A stretch of 64,000 nucleotides of DNA from Chitinophagales bacterium (GCA_016787045.1 JAEUVA010000010.1:36531-100530), one strand, 5' to 3'. Positions 9,824-19,663 are shown, numbered from the stretch's first letter. Notes: generated from the sequence alone by a model not told the origin. Translations and numbers: made by a program.

Positions 9824-10759
9824 TTACAAGCGTTTTAGTTTTTCCCAAAGTTCGGGCAATTTTTTAATTATCGCTACTTGCCGGGCAAAAGTACGCGCCT
9901 CTACAACCGGGTAACCGATGTAGGTTTTTCCGCCTTCAATATTGTTGGGCACTGCGCTCATAGCCATTACTACAGCACCATCACCAATTTCTATGTTTTT
10001 GTTTACAGCAACTTTGCCGTAGAGCGTAACCCCGTTGCCAACTTTAGTATTACCGGCAATGCCTACCTGTGCGGCTAATATGCAATGCTCTCCAATTTTC
10101 ACATCGTGGCCAATATGTACTTGGCTGTCTAATTTTGTTCCCATACCAATAAAGGTGTCAGATGAAACTCCCGCGTCTATTGTACTTCCGGCACCAACTT
10201 CCACATCATCGGCAATCACTACCCGTCCGGCAGAGTGCATTTTATCGTAATGTGTTTTTTGTTTTTTGTAATAAAAGGCATCAGCCCCAACGGTTGCGTT
10301 GGCGTGAATGATTACGTTATTGCCAATTTGTGTGTAAGGGTAAATAGTGGCATTGGCGTGTATCACACAGTGGTCTCCAATCACTACTTTTTCGCCTATG
10401 CAGGCATTGGGATGTATAAAAGTATTACTGCCAATTACAGCACTATCCGCAATGTTTTTAGTGGAGAAAAGTTCCGGCTTATATTTTTTTGCAATTGTGC
10501 TGTATGCTTCAAAAGGATTGGAGTGAAACAAAAGTGTTTTGCCTTCGGGGGCTTCTACTTTTTTGTTGATGAGGATGAATGTAGCGGCACTCTTTAGTGT
10601 AAAGTCATAGTATTTTTCGTGATCCACAAATGTAATATCACCCAAATTTACATTATGAATTTCATTAATTCCTAAAACTACCGCATCATCATTGCCAATG
10701 ACTTCGGCACCTGTGAGTTGAGCAATAGCGGCTACCGGTATAGGGGCTTCAAACTTCAT
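9824..10759 (-). CDS. lpxD: UDP-3-O-acylglucosamine N-acyltransferase (LpxD-like)
   Basis: 311 residues. LpxD transfers a hydroxyacyl chain from ACP to the 2-amino group of UDP-3-O-acylglucosamine, the third step of lipid A synthesis. An N-terminal uridine-binding domain (to ~100, with ITFVDHEKYY) is followed by about ten left-handed beta-helix hexapeptide turns (IGSNTFIHPNA, IGEKVVIGDHC and so on). The catalytic histidine is probably in VHIGHDVKIG, and the C-terminal helix carries Lys/Leu-rich residues. Unlinked to lpxA/fabZ, so it could be the second LpxD-like copy that many Bacteroidota have. lpxH lies at the window start. Confidence 0.87.
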   Translation of the reverse strand: MKFEAPIPVAAIAQLTGAEVIGNDDAVVLGINEIHNVNLGDITFVDHEKYYDFTLKSAATFILINKKVEAPEGKTLLFHSNPFEAYSTIAKKYKPELFSTKNIADSAVIGSNTFIHPNACIGEKVVIGDHCVIHANATIYPYTQIGNNVIIHANATVGADAFYYKKQKTHYDKMHSAGRVVIADDVEVGAGSTIDAGVSSDTFIGMGTKLDSQVHIGHDVKIGEHCILAAQVGIAGNTKVGNGVTLYGKVAVNKNIEIGDGAVVMAMSAVPNNIEGGKTYIGYPVVEARTFARQVAIIKKLPELWEKLKRL

Positions 10760-10822
10760 GTGGGTGAATTTAGAAAACTAACTCATCCAAAGAGTTGAAG
10801 TGTTATTTGCTGCAAATACATA

Positions 10823-13216
10823 TTAGTAGTACACCACAAAACCAAGTGTGGGTACTACAGTTCTGTTTCGGTTGGCTGTTAAAGAGTATTGCGCAAAGCC
10901 CGGAAGATTTTCATCGGCAATGGGGTTGTCGTTAGCGTCAGTTTTTACAATCAGATTTGGCGCTTGGTCTGGGGCAAAGGCATAAGCATTTTGAATGTCT
11001 AGATATAACTCAAAACTCCATTTTTTGAAATACCAGCGCTTGGTTACGCGAATATCTAACTGATGAAACCATTTAAGCCGTTCGCTATTTAACCGGCTGT
11101 AGTCAACTACACCAGCGCGATTATATGGCCACGCAAAAAGCGATGTAGAGGCCGCAATATCAAATGGAGTGTAAGGCGAGCCACCTGACGCTCGCCAGCG
11201 GGCACCTATTTCCCAATTCTTTTTAAACTTTTTGCCACCCGTTAAGCTGATAATGTGGCGGGTATCCCATGAGGATGGCGCGTAATCATTTTTTCTGATG
11301 TCTTCAAACTGGCTCCAGAATAGGGTGTAGGCCACTATCCCGTACCAACCTTTATATAATTTTTGTTCGTAAAGTAATTCTACCCCATAGCTGCGCCCTT
11401 TGCTGGTGCTTTTGCCGGGTTCGTTGCCTACTACACCAAAGTTACCACCCTGGTTGGCGATAGATACAGAGTCGTTAGTCAGGAACGGTATGTTGTAATA
11501 CTGCTTGTAAAAGCCCTCTGCCGATACGCGGGCATTCCACTTAAACGCATATTCCAACCCGGCTACTGCATGTACATTACGCATATAGGTGAGATCGTTT
11601 CGATTAGATAGTTCGTTATTGTTATTGCGATACCCCATTATGGTGTATGCCGGTAGTTGATGGTAGTAACCACTATTGATATTTAATTTTAATGCATCTG
11701 TGATAGAATACGATAGCGACAGGCGTGGCGAAATTTGATTGTCGGGCGAGCGCATACTGCGGTTGAAAGAGTTGCCATCTAATCGTAATCCAAACGATAG
11801 TAACAATCTGTCTTTGGCTAATGAGCGGCTGAGTTGACCAAACACTCCGTATTTATGTAAGGTGAGTGTACTTTCAAACTGTACCGGAATAGACGCGGTA
11901 TCTCCGCTGATTACGGTACGAAACTCGCTTCGGTTGTAGTAGCGGGCGTACTCATAGTTAATGCCGTAGTTATATTTCCAATTGCGGAAACGTCCGGTGT
12001 GCTCTATGCGCAGTTTGTTTTCACTTTCTTGCGAAGAGTAATTTGCAGTTTTGGCTAAAGAACGGTCGTTGTTGATGTGCTTAAAGAAAAAATTGTTGAG
12101 CATGTTTCGGCTGGCCACAACTTGTAGATAGCTGTTGTTGAAGAGGTGCACATATTTTGCGCCAATGGTATAATTCCACTGACCTTGCTCCGGTAAAATA
12201 CCCAATAAGTAGCGCTGGCTTTCAGTTTCGTTGGCTTTGAGGTTGAGTTTAAACTGGTCTAGTGCACCAAGGGTGATAACCGTGAGTTCGTCTTTAGGAG
12301 TTATCTTCCATTTTATTTTAAACTGTGCATCGCTGTACGTAGGAAGAAAAGGAAGTTTTAACGCTTGAAATAAAAATTGCAAGTATGAATAACGAAGTGA
12401 TGCAATAAGTGTGGCGCTTTTCTTTTTGTTAAGTGGTGTTTCCATACTGGCTGCCACCTCGCTGCTGCCCAGGGTGAGCGTTCCGCCCCAACGGTCTTCG
12501 CGGCCATCTTTCATGCGGATGTCCATAATAGAGCTTAGTGAATTTCCTCTGTTTGCCGGGAAAGCACCGCTGTAAAAATTGACTTCACGTATAAAATCTA
12601 CGTTTATCAAACCCACCGGCCCGCCACCTGCGCCTTGCGTGGCAAAGTGGTTGATATTGGGTATTTCTATACCATCTAAATAAAAGCGGTTTTCCGAAGG
12701 GCCGCCACCACGTATCAATATATCATTGCGGAATGAAGCGGTGAAACCCACGCCTGGTAACGATTGAATCACTTTTGAAATATCGCGGTTGCCACCCGGG
12801 TAGCGTTGTATTTCGTTAGTGCCTATGGTGCGCACACTCAGCGGGCTTTCTTCATTTTTAGTAAAGGGCGAAGCGGTGATTTCAACAGTACCTAATTCCT
12901 GCGATGCGGGCTCTATTTCTATGGTGAGTATTTGCGGCTTACCATTAGTTATTTCTATTTCGTAAACGGTTTTGGGTTTATATCCCACACAACTCACTTT
13001 CACGTTTACTAAACCCGGCTTGAGCTGTTCAATTACAAACTCTCCTTTCTCATCGGTAATGGCACCTTGAGTGGTATTTTCTATTAAAACATTGGCCAAT
13101 TCTACTGGTTGCGAAGAGCCGCTTTCAATTACTTTTCCTTTTACAATACCGGTTTGAGCAATGCTGTAAAAAGACAAAAACAACAACGCAGCGATTAGGA
13201 GATAACTATTTTTCAT
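10823..13216 (-). CDS. TonB-dependent outer membrane receptor with carboxypeptidase-regulatory N-terminus
   Basis: About 797 residues from the ATG at 13214-13216; ten extra upstream codons are not needed because the signal peptide begins MKNSYLLIAA and ends SIAQ. A CarboxypepD_reg-like domain (GIVKGKVIESGSSQPVELANV, ~20-105) precedes the plug (RDISKVIQSLPGV, then ILIRGGGPSENRFYLDG) and a 22-strand barrel ending in an aromatic residue. It imports an unknown ligand using TonB energy. There is no SusD partner, so a SusCD glycan role is unlikely. It follows the peptidoglycan-hydrolase gene on the same strand with only a long hairpin between them. Confidence 0.88.
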   Translation of the reverse strand: MKNSYLLIAALLFLSFYSIAQTGIVKGKVIESGSSQPVELANVLIENTTQGAITDEKGEFVIEQLKPGLVNVKVSCVGYKPKTVYEIEITNGKPQILTIEIEPASQELGTVEITASPFTKNEESPLSVRTIGTNEIQRYPGGNRDISKVIQSLPGVGFTASFRNDILIRGGGPSENRFYLDGIEIPNINHFATQGAGGGPVGLINVDFIREVNFYSGAFPANRGNSLSSIMDIRMKDGREDRWGGTLTLGSSEVAASMETPLNKKKSATLIASLRYSYLQFLFQALKLPFLPTYSDAQFKIKWKITPKDELTVITLGALDQFKLNLKANETESQRYLLGILPEQGQWNYTIGAKYVHLFNNSYLQVVASRNMLNNFFFKHINNDRSLAKTANYSSQESENKLRIEHTGRFRNWKYNYGINYEYARYYNRSEFRTVISGDTASIPVQFESTLTLHKYGVFGQLSRSLAKDRLLLSFGLRLDGNSFNRSMRSPDNQISPRLSLSYSITDALKLNINSGYYHQLPAYTIMGYRNNNNELSNRNDLTYMRNVHAVAGLEYAFKWNARVSAEGFYKQYYNIPFLTNDSVSIANQGGNFGVVGNEPGKSTSKGRSYGVELLYEQKLYKGWYGIVAYTLFWSQFEDIRKNDYAPSSWDTRHIISLTGGKKFKKNWEIGARWRASGGSPYTPFDIAASTSLFAWPYNRAGVVDYSRLNSERLKWFHQLDIRVTKRWYFKKWSFELYLDIQNAYAFAPDQAPNLIVKTDANDNPIADENLPGFAQYSLTANRNRTVVPTLGFVVYY

Positions 13217-13218
13217 GC

Positions 13219-13270
13219 GGGTTAAACATTGCAGCAAACAAAACACATTCGCTGCAATTTTGTTTAACCC
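13219..13270 (-). promoter_or_regulatory. Intercistronic hairpin covering the TonB receptor translation start
   Basis: On the minus strand the whole gap between the hydrolase stop and the receptor start forms one stem: 9 bp GGGTTAAAC/GTTTAACCC, a 3-nt AAA bulge, 8 bp ATTGCAGC/GCTGCAAT and a 15-nt loop. The start codon lies 2 nt after the stem base, so the ribosome-binding region is inside the structure. There is no T run, which argues against a plain terminator. Confidence 0.65.
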
Positions 13271-16200
13271 TTACCGCTTGATAATCCGAAAACTCTTAAA
13301 CAATCTTATAGAATTGGTTACTACATACACCCCAGCAGGAAGATGTTGTGTAGGAATTACAGTAGTTTGTAGAAGTTGATTTTTTTGTATTTCACGCCCG
13401 GTAATGTCATATAGCACGAGATGGCTGCCGTCTAGTTTTTCGTTTGATTCTAACACCCAATCGCCATTTTCGTTTTCGAAAAATTGAAATGAACCGCCAG
13501 TAGCAAGAGCAGCAATGCCTACCGGCATACAAGCAGGGTGCGATACAAACAAATCGGCACTTTGCGCAGTGCAGAAATTAGAGTCGGCAATTAGAACCGT
13601 GTAGTAACCACTTTGGTTTACCGTGTAAAAACGGGTAGTGGCGCCATTAATCAAACTGCCATTTATATACCATTGATAAGAAATGCCCGGTAAAAATGGA
13701 GTGGCCAGTTCGCAAAAATTTTGTTGCACCAAAGGTGTTGCCAATGGTGGATTGCAGGGGTCAACCGGTGTGGCGCCTTGCTGATAAACAGCAATGATGT
13801 TTCCACCCGTTATTTGTATAGTACAATTTCTTGATGTGTTTAACGGGTTGTTTTGCACCTGAAAAATGACTTTGGCATCGCCATTGAAGGGTAAGGTGGG
13901 TGAAATAATTTGTATCCAGTTGCAAAGTTGCACATCCCAATCGGGGCAGTTTAGGCCATCGGCATCTACATAAAACGAGTCAATACCTCCGGCACTTGAA
14001 AAGTAAAATGTGTTTTGCGGCACATGATATTGGCAGGGGTAAGTTACATACACTGTGGCATAATCAGTAGCGTTACAACCATTAGCATCGGTAACGGTAA
14101 GTACATAAACCACAGTAGCCGAAATGTTTTTTGCAGTAGGGTTGGCAGTGTTGGCATCATTTAACCCGTTAGATGGCGACCAAGCATAGCTGTACGGAGG
14201 TGTTCCTGACAAAGCAGTTGGATTTCCGCCAAGAGTTGCACTATCGCCATTACTATATAAAAAAGTATAATCTATTCCGGCATTAGCAATAGGTAATGGA
14301 TATGCCGTAACATTCAGCGGGGCAGATGCCACATTGCCAGCGCAGCCACCAGCGTTGGTAACAGTTACTGTAAATACACCGGTTTGGTTGACTGTAATAC
14401 TCGGGCTACTTGCACCGTTGCTCCAAAGGTATGCACTGCCTTGAGTGGCGGTTAGCTCCACATTGCCCCCCAGGCAAAATTGCAGTGGGCCGTTTGCCGT
14501 AATTTGAACAGATGGGTTAGCGGTAACCGTTGTGTTTTGTGTTGCTGTGCCGGTACACCCATTTTGTGTGACAGAATAAGTAATACTGTGCGAACCTACT
14601 CCTGCAGAAGAGGGAGAAAAAACATTTCCGCTGATGCCATTTCCACTCAATGTGCCACCGGATGGAGATAAGCTCAATGTGGCAGCTGATGCCGCCAAGC
14701 AATATGAATTAGATAAATTACTTATGCTTGGTTGCGGTGTGCTAATAACGGTTAATGTAAATGGGTCTGAGGCCGATGTGCCACAAGTATTGGTGGCTGT
14801 AACTCGATAAGCTCCCGCTGTAGTTACGGTGATAGTATTTCCGGTGATTCCGTTGCTCCAACTGTACGTGCAACCACTGCAAGGGTTAGATACGCTGAGT
14901 ATACTGCTTTGCCCAGAGCAAATCGTATTATTTCCGTTTACAATAGGTTTTGTGGGCAATGTGCAGGGTGTAGTTACGCATATAGTAAACGTAGTGGTGG
15001 TAGGAGCAATCCCGCTGCCACTGTAGTCGTACACGCGCACATAGTAGGTGGTTCCGGCAGTTAAGCCCGATACTTGCAATACTTCTGTAGCACCCTCGCC
15101 ACCGCCTGCATCTTGGCAATCTACCGAAGTACCCGGACAACCTGTGCGTACTTCTACTACAGCATCTAATCCGCTGCTGGGCACCACAGTGATTGTGTGC
15201 TGTATGGCAGTGGCTGTAAACTTGTACCATACATCTAACGCATTAGCAGAGGTGAATCCATCGCACAAAGTTGGGGCGGCAGATTGTGTAGCACCGCCCA
15301 CATCGCCCGAAACGGTAGCACCACAATTAGTGCCATACACAGCTAGTGCGGGTGGGTTACCGCAGTAGTCGTTAGCGGGTTGTGCAGGTGGTTGCGCATT
15401 GCAATTACCGGTGTTGAAATAGCCAAACCAAGTGCTCCAAGGTATGGTACCCGGGCAAGAGGTGTTGGTGCCCGGCATACTGTTATGCCCGCAAATGCCT
15501 GGCGATGTAATGTTTTGGTTGGTAGGAATAGAATATTGCGAACAAAAGTAGCAAGCCATTTGAGCCGATGCTTGCAACATAGCTGTGCTATTCCATAAAG
15601 ATGGATTAGCCACCGTGGCTTCGTGCTCTACACCAATACTGCGGCCATTGTTGTATGGGTATCCGCTTGCTCCGCAGTGCCATGCCGTGTTGGCCACCGC
15701 AACTGTTTGGTAAATAGTACCACTGTTGTTGATTACAAAATGAGCGCTGGCTTGTGCGCTGCAATTTTGAAACCAACTTACTGCTCCCGCAGCAGTACCG
15801 GTACCTATCCAGTGGTTCACGTATGTATCTATACTATGATTGCGACCGGTGGTAAAATTGCAACTAGTAAAGCTGCCCACCGCTGGGCCATAATCTGCCG
15901 TGCGGCTACCAGATGATGCGGATTTTTTTATAGTATATTTTTGTTTAATGTAAGCAAAGTCAATCTTTTTAGATGACGGTAAAAGCACATCTTCCTCCCA
16001 CAGTGTGGTGCTTTTTGCGCCTTCATTAATTACAGCGTAATATCTCTTTGCCTGCACATCGCAAAGTTCATCGCTGATAAGCCCCGCGTATTTTTTCACT
16101 GCCGGATACCAATCTTCTACCCGGGTAGTTTTAGCAATTGTTTTTGTAGCGGGCTTACCGCTGAGCAACATGGCTACACTCTTGCCGCCTGTTTGATATT

Positions 16201-16672
16201 TGCGTAGCAAAGCAGCCGCAGCGCGGATGTTTTGGCGCGGGTCATCTTTTAAAGTTTGTTCGGATAAGTGTAACAGCTTGGCTGCCTCGCCCAGAGCGTT
16301 GCAGTAATTGTTTTGCACTAAGTGCATCATGCCCCAGCCGTAGTCAATAGATGGGCCTATGTGTGTGTAGTTGTTTTCGGTATAAGCAATGGCGCGCAAA
16401 ATTTCTACCGGTACCAAAAACTCGTTGGCCGCCTGTTGTAAAAATAAATTTACCGTACTCACAGAAGGATGTGGCTGAGACAAATAATGTTCCCATAATT
16501 CATGCTCGTGGTGAATGCTCTTATCGGTGTGCTCCTCCACCATTTTTAGTTGGCTACTAATGTCTTTTTGCAGCCATAGCTGTTTGTGGATAAAAAGCGA
16601 ATCTGTTTTAGAAACAACTTGACCAAGGGCTAATTGCGCACCAAATAGCAGAAGCAGAATACATATTCTCAT
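13271..16672 (-). CDS. Secreted peptidoglycan hydrolase: transglycosylase-like plus N-acetylmuramoyl-L-alanine amidase, T9SS sorting domain
   Basis: About 1133 residues from the ATG at 16670-16672, giving a signal peptide ending ALGQ. Residues ~75-165 look like a soluble lytic transglycosylase fold (AYTENNY with a candidate catalytic Glu, then YGWGMMHL and RQNIRAAAALLRKY). Residues ~250-410 are an amidase_2 domain, with NHWIGTG, ASAHFVI, AWHCGASG, SIGVEHEA and GICGHNSMPG, giving the zinc histidines and catalytic Glu. Then come Ig/PKD-like domains (SNGITGNTITV, SPSNGLNDANTANP) and a T9SS domain ending RIIKR. Together the two catalytic domains could cut both glycan and stem peptide, and the sorting domain predicts export outside the cell. 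Confidence 0.88.
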   Translation of the reverse strand: MRICILLLLFGAQLALGQVVSKTDSLFIHKQLWLQKDISSQLKMVEEHTDKSIHHEHELWEHYLSQPHPSVSTVNLFLQQAANEFLVPVEILRAIAYTENNYTHIGPSIDYGWGMMHLVQNNYCNALGEAAKLLHLSEQTLKDDPRQNIRAAAALLRKYQTGGKSVAMLLSGKPATKTIAKTTRVEDWYPAVKKYAGLISDELCDVQAKRYYAVINEGAKSTTLWEEDVLLPSSKKIDFAYIKQKYTIKKSASSGSRTADYGPAVGSFTSCNFTTGRNHSIDTYVNHWIGTGTAAGAVSWFQNCSAQASAHFVINNSGTIYQTVAVANTAWHCGASGYPYNNGRSIGVEHEATVANPSLWNSTAMLQASAQMACYFCSQYSIPTNQNITSPGICGHNSMPGTNTSCPGTIPWSTWFGYFNTGNCNAQPPAQPANDYCGNPPALAVYGTNCGATVSGDVGGATQSAAPTLCDGFTSANALDVWYKFTATAIQHTITVVPSSGLDAVVEVRTGCPGTSVDCQDAGGGEGATEVLQVSGLTAGTTYYVRVYDYSGSGIAPTTTTFTICVTTPCTLPTKPIVNGNNTICSGQSSILSVSNPCSGCTYSWSNGITGNTITVTTAGAYRVTATNTCGTSASDPFTLTVISTPQPSISNLSNSYCLAASAATLSLSPSGGTLSGNGISGNVFSPSSAGVGSHSITYSVTQNGCTGTATQNTTVTANPSVQITANGPLQFCLGGNVELTATQGSAYLWSNGASSPSITVNQTGVFTVTVTNAGGCAGNVASAPLNVTAYPLPIANAGIDYTFLYSNGDSATLGGNPTALSGTPPYSYAWSPSNGLNDANTANPTAKNISATVVYVLTVTDANGCNATDYATVYVTYPCQYHVPQNTFYFSSAGGIDSFYVDADGLNCPDWDVQLCNWIQIISPTLPFNGDAKVIFQVQNNPLNTSRNCTIQITGGNIIAVYQQGATPVDPCNPPLATPLVQQNFCELATPFLPGISYQWYINGSLINGATTRFYTVNQSGYYTVLIADSNFCTAQSADLFVSHPACMPVGIAALATGGSFQFFENENGDWVLESNEKLDGSHLVLYDITGREIQKNQLLQTTVIPTQHLPAGVYVVTNSIRLFKSFRIIKR

Positions 16673-16721
16673 GCTGAAAGATAAAAAATCTGTGTTGGAG
16701 ATAGTAAGGCATACAGCGAAC

Positions 16722-16751
16722 AAAAAATTCAAACAGTTGTTTGAATTTTTT
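16722..16751. promoter_or_regulatory. Perfect 30-bp palindrome between divergent secreted-enzyme genes
   Basis: AAAAAATTCAAACA, GT, TGTTTGAATTTTTT: 14-bp arms with a 2-nt centre, midway in the 113-nt gap between the two divergent T9SS cargo genes. Each arm carries TTTG pointing outward, the Bacteroidota -33 motif, so it may be a shared operator or a pair of promoter elements. The -7 boxes are imperfect. Confidence 0.5.
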
Positions 16752-16785
16752 AGAATGCTATTTTTACCTCCACAACAAAGCGCCC

Positions 16786-19191
16786 ATGAAAAGTACTTTA
16801 ACGCTCATACTTTTAGGAGTTTCCTTTTTAGCACTAGCACAAAATTTCCCCATCGGGCACCGCTCCATTAACTTTAAAGACCCGGCTCGCTCTGGAGGAT
16901 TTTCTATTGGTGGAGGCACTACTATGCCCACCGGAGGTACCGGCAGAGATATTGGTACAGAAGTTTACTATCCGGCTACAAGTGCCGGAGATAATACGCC
17001 CTTCGCTACCGGAAATTTTCCGTTGGTAGTAATAGGTCATGGATTTGCTATGACATGGGATGCCTATAAAACGCTGACTGATTCATTGGTAAGAAATGGA
17101 TTTATTGTTGCCCTACCCCGTACAGAAGGAAGTTTACTACCAGCTCCCAACCACTTAGATTTTGGTAAAGACTTGGCCAAAGTAGCTGAACTGTTTGCCG
17201 CGCAAAACACCGTGAGCGGCTCTGTTTTTAATGGCAAGCATAACGGGCGTACGGCTATTGGCGGGCACAGTATGGGTGGTGGAGCTACTTTTTTGGCCGA
17301 TGCTTTTGCTCCGGCAAGCGTGCTTTGCTACTTTACATTTGCGGCAGCAGAAACGAACCCTAAATCAAGCTCAGCGGCAAAAACGATTACCCGGCCACAC
17401 TTACTCTTTGCCGGTACATACGATTGTGTGGCGCCACCGGCACAGCACCAAACGCTCATGTGGGATTCGCTATTGGTATCTACTTGCAAAACTTACATCA
17501 ACATTACCAAGGCCTACCACTGCGCGTTTGCTGATAATAATTTCAATTGTGGTTTTGGAGAAGGCACGTGTATTACTGCCGGTGGCTATTCAGCAACCGC
17601 ACAGCAAGCGTTGGTGCGCAGATACCTCAATCCGTATTTAGATTATTACTTGAAAGGAGTTTGTGGGTCGTGGACCAACTTTCAGAGCATGTTAGATACC
17701 ACTACTACAGCTAATGTACAGCGGGTTTGTAACAATCAAATTCCACAGAATGCGGCTATTAGCGGAAACAATACGTTTTGCACCTCAAACAATACTTTAT
17801 TAACGGCAGCCCCGACAGGGTTTACCTACAATTGGTCAAACGGAGCTAATACCTCAAGTATTTCTGTAGGCACAGCAGGTAACTACACGGTGAGTGTAGG
17901 CAACGGTATTTGTGAAATTACCTCCTCGCCTTTTGCCGTTAGTGAGTTAGCGCCACCGGCACCTTTGGTTAGTTTGATGGGTAGCGATACGGTTTGTTCG
18001 GGTATTGCATCGCTTGTTTATACCACCGATGTACAATCCGGAGTTACTTATGATTGGACTCTGCCACAAGGTTGGAGTATTTCAAATGGAAACAATACTT
18101 CAACTATTACGGCCACATCATCTGCGCAAAGCGGCACGATAAGCGTAAGCGCACAAAATACCTGCGGCAACAGCAACGTACTCTCGTTAAATGTTACCGT
18201 AAAGCCATCTAATTTGGGCACTGCAGGAAGCATTACCGGAAACACAATCACTTGTGCCAATACTGCTCAAACATACAGCATAGCTACAGTAAATGGAGCA
18301 GATAATTACGTATGGACTTTGCCTCAGGGATGGACGATAGTAAATGGCGATGGGACTACAAGTATATCAGTAACACCTAGTAGCAGTGGTACAATAAATG
18401 TATCTGCTGAAAATAGCTGCGGAGCAACCGCACCAAGTAGTTTATCCATTACCGTAAACGATGCGCCTCAGCTCAGCGGCTCTATACTTGGCCCGGATAC
18501 TATTTGCATCGGCAATACTACCGGTGTTTATTATGCAGTTAACCAAGTAAGCAACGCAAACGATTATACATGGAACCTACCCAATGGCTGGACTTTTGTA
18601 GGAAGTGGAAATACCTTTGCTCCAATCATAAATATAAGCGGAAGCGGTACGCTAAGTGTGAGCGCCAGCAACACTTGCGGTAGCAGCAACTCATTGCAAT
18701 TGCCCATAATTGTGGTAGATACTCCGCAGGTAAGCATTATACAAAATGGCAACATATTGAGTGCATTACCCACTACAGCCGGAGATTCTTATCAGTGGTA
18801 TTTGAACGGCAACCCTACAGGTGGCAGTTCATCAACTATCACCGCTACAGCCAATGGAGATTATAGCGTGGTGGTCACCAACAGTAATACTTTATGTGTT
18901 GGAACAGCAAAATTATCGGGAGTAATTGTAAGCGGCATTGAGAATGTGTTTTTGTCATCTATTCAAGTATTTCCCAACCCGGCAAAGAGTGTATTGATAA
19001 TGACAATACCGCAATACCCGGATGCTACCAAAGCAGTTTTAACCGACTTATATGGTAGAACGATTTTTGAACAGCCAATAACTACTAACGTTACTCAGCT
19101 TGAAGTTTCTGAGCTGTCTGCTGGTGTATATGTACTGAATATTAACACTAATTATGGCACCAAAACTGTGCGCGTTGTTGTAGAGAAGTAG
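16786..19191 (+). CDS. Secreted alpha/beta hydrolase with Ig-like repeats and T9SS sorting domain
   Basis: About 801 residues from the ATG at 16786 (signal peptide ends ALAQ); an alternative TTG at 16741 is less likely. The catalytic domain (~50-310) resembles chlorophyllase/cutinase-like esterases: VVIGHGF oxyanion region, nucleophile Ser in GGHSMGGGA, Asp in GTYDCVAPP and probable His in AYHCAF. Four or more Ig-like repeats follow (YDWTLPQGW, YVWTLPQGW and YTWNLPNGW share one pattern), then a T9SS domain with VFPNPAKSVL and a final VRVVVEK. It should be an extracellular esterase or lipase; the substrate is unknown. Divergent from the peptidoglycan hydrolase. Confidence 0.83.
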   Translation: MKSTLTLILLGVSFLALAQNFPIGHRSINFKDPARSGGFSIGGGTTMPTGGTGRDIGTEVYYPATSAGDNTPFATGNFPLVVIGHGFAMTWDAYKTLTDSLVRNGFIVALPRTEGSLLPAPNHLDFGKDLAKVAELFAAQNTVSGSVFNGKHNGRTAIGGHSMGGGATFLADAFAPASVLCYFTFAAAETNPKSSSAAKTITRPHLLFAGTYDCVAPPAQHQTLMWDSLLVSTCKTYINITKAYHCAFADNNFNCGFGEGTCITAGGYSATAQQALVRRYLNPYLDYYLKGVCGSWTNFQSMLDTTTTANVQRVCNNQIPQNAAISGNNTFCTSNNTLLTAAPTGFTYNWSNGANTSSISVGTAGNYTVSVGNGICEITSSPFAVSELAPPAPLVSLMGSDTVCSGIASLVYTTDVQSGVTYDWTLPQGWSISNGNNTSTITATSSAQSGTISVSAQNTCGNSNVLSLNVTVKPSNLGTAGSITGNTITCANTAQTYSIATVNGADNYVWTLPQGWTIVNGDGTTSISVTPSSSGTINVSAENSCGATAPSSLSITVNDAPQLSGSILGPDTICIGNTTGVYYAVNQVSNANDYTWNLPNGWTFVGSGNTFAPIINISGSGTLSVSASNTCGSSNSLQLPIIVVDTPQVSIIQNGNILSALPTTAGDSYQWYLNGNPTGGSSSTITATANGDYSVVVTNSNTLCVGTAKLSGVIVSGIENVFLSSIQVFPNPAKSVLIMTIPQYPDATKAVLTDLYGRTIFEQPITTNVTQLEVSELSAGVYVLNINTNYGTKTVRVVVEK

Positions 19192-19200
19192 TTTTGCCTC

Positions 19201-19662
19201 GTGATAAATATACTGGCATTATCGGTAGCATTGTTAACGCTTCAACCTATTCGGGTGATAGATTTATCGGGCTTGTATAGTCAGATAATACAATCGGATG
19301 ATACGCTCTATGTAGTCAACTTTTGGGCCACTTGGTGCAAGCCCTGCGTAGAAGAGATGCCTTATTTTTTTGCAGCAGCAGATAAGTTCTCTAACCAAAA
19401 AGTGAAAGTAATTTTTGTATCACTCAACTCGGTGAAGGAGAAAAATACAGTACAAAAATTTGTGAACGACAGAAACATTCAGCAAGAGGTTTTGTTATTA
19501 AATGCAGGTAATCCAAATGTATGGATTAATGAAATAGATAGCAGTTGGAGTGGAGCTATACCGGCCACTATGTTTTACAAAAACGGAAAAAAAGAATTGT
19601 TTTACGAGGGAGAGTTTACCCCGCAGCAATTAGACAGCATTATTCAATCAAAAATAAATTAA
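19201..19662 (+). CDS. TlpA-like thioredoxin-fold protein
   Basis: 153 residues from a GTG 9 nt after the preceding stop. A short hydrophobic N-terminus suggests export or membrane attachment. The redox motif is WCKPC in FWATWCKPCVEEMP, with the cis-proline in GAIPATMF. TlpA/ResA-like proteins reduce disulfides in the periplasm, for instance in cytochrome c maturation. The next gene, also thioredoxin-fold, starts 1 nt after its stop, so the two are translationally close. Confidence 0.8.
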   Translation: MINILALSVALLTLQPIRVIDLSGLYSQIIQSDDTLYVVNFWATWCKPCVEEMPYFFAAADKFSNQKVKVIFVSLNSVKEKNTVQKFVNDRNIQQEVLLLNAGNPNVWINEIDSSWSGAIPATMFYKNGKKELFYEGEFTPQQLDSIIQSKIN

Positions 19663-19663
19663 C

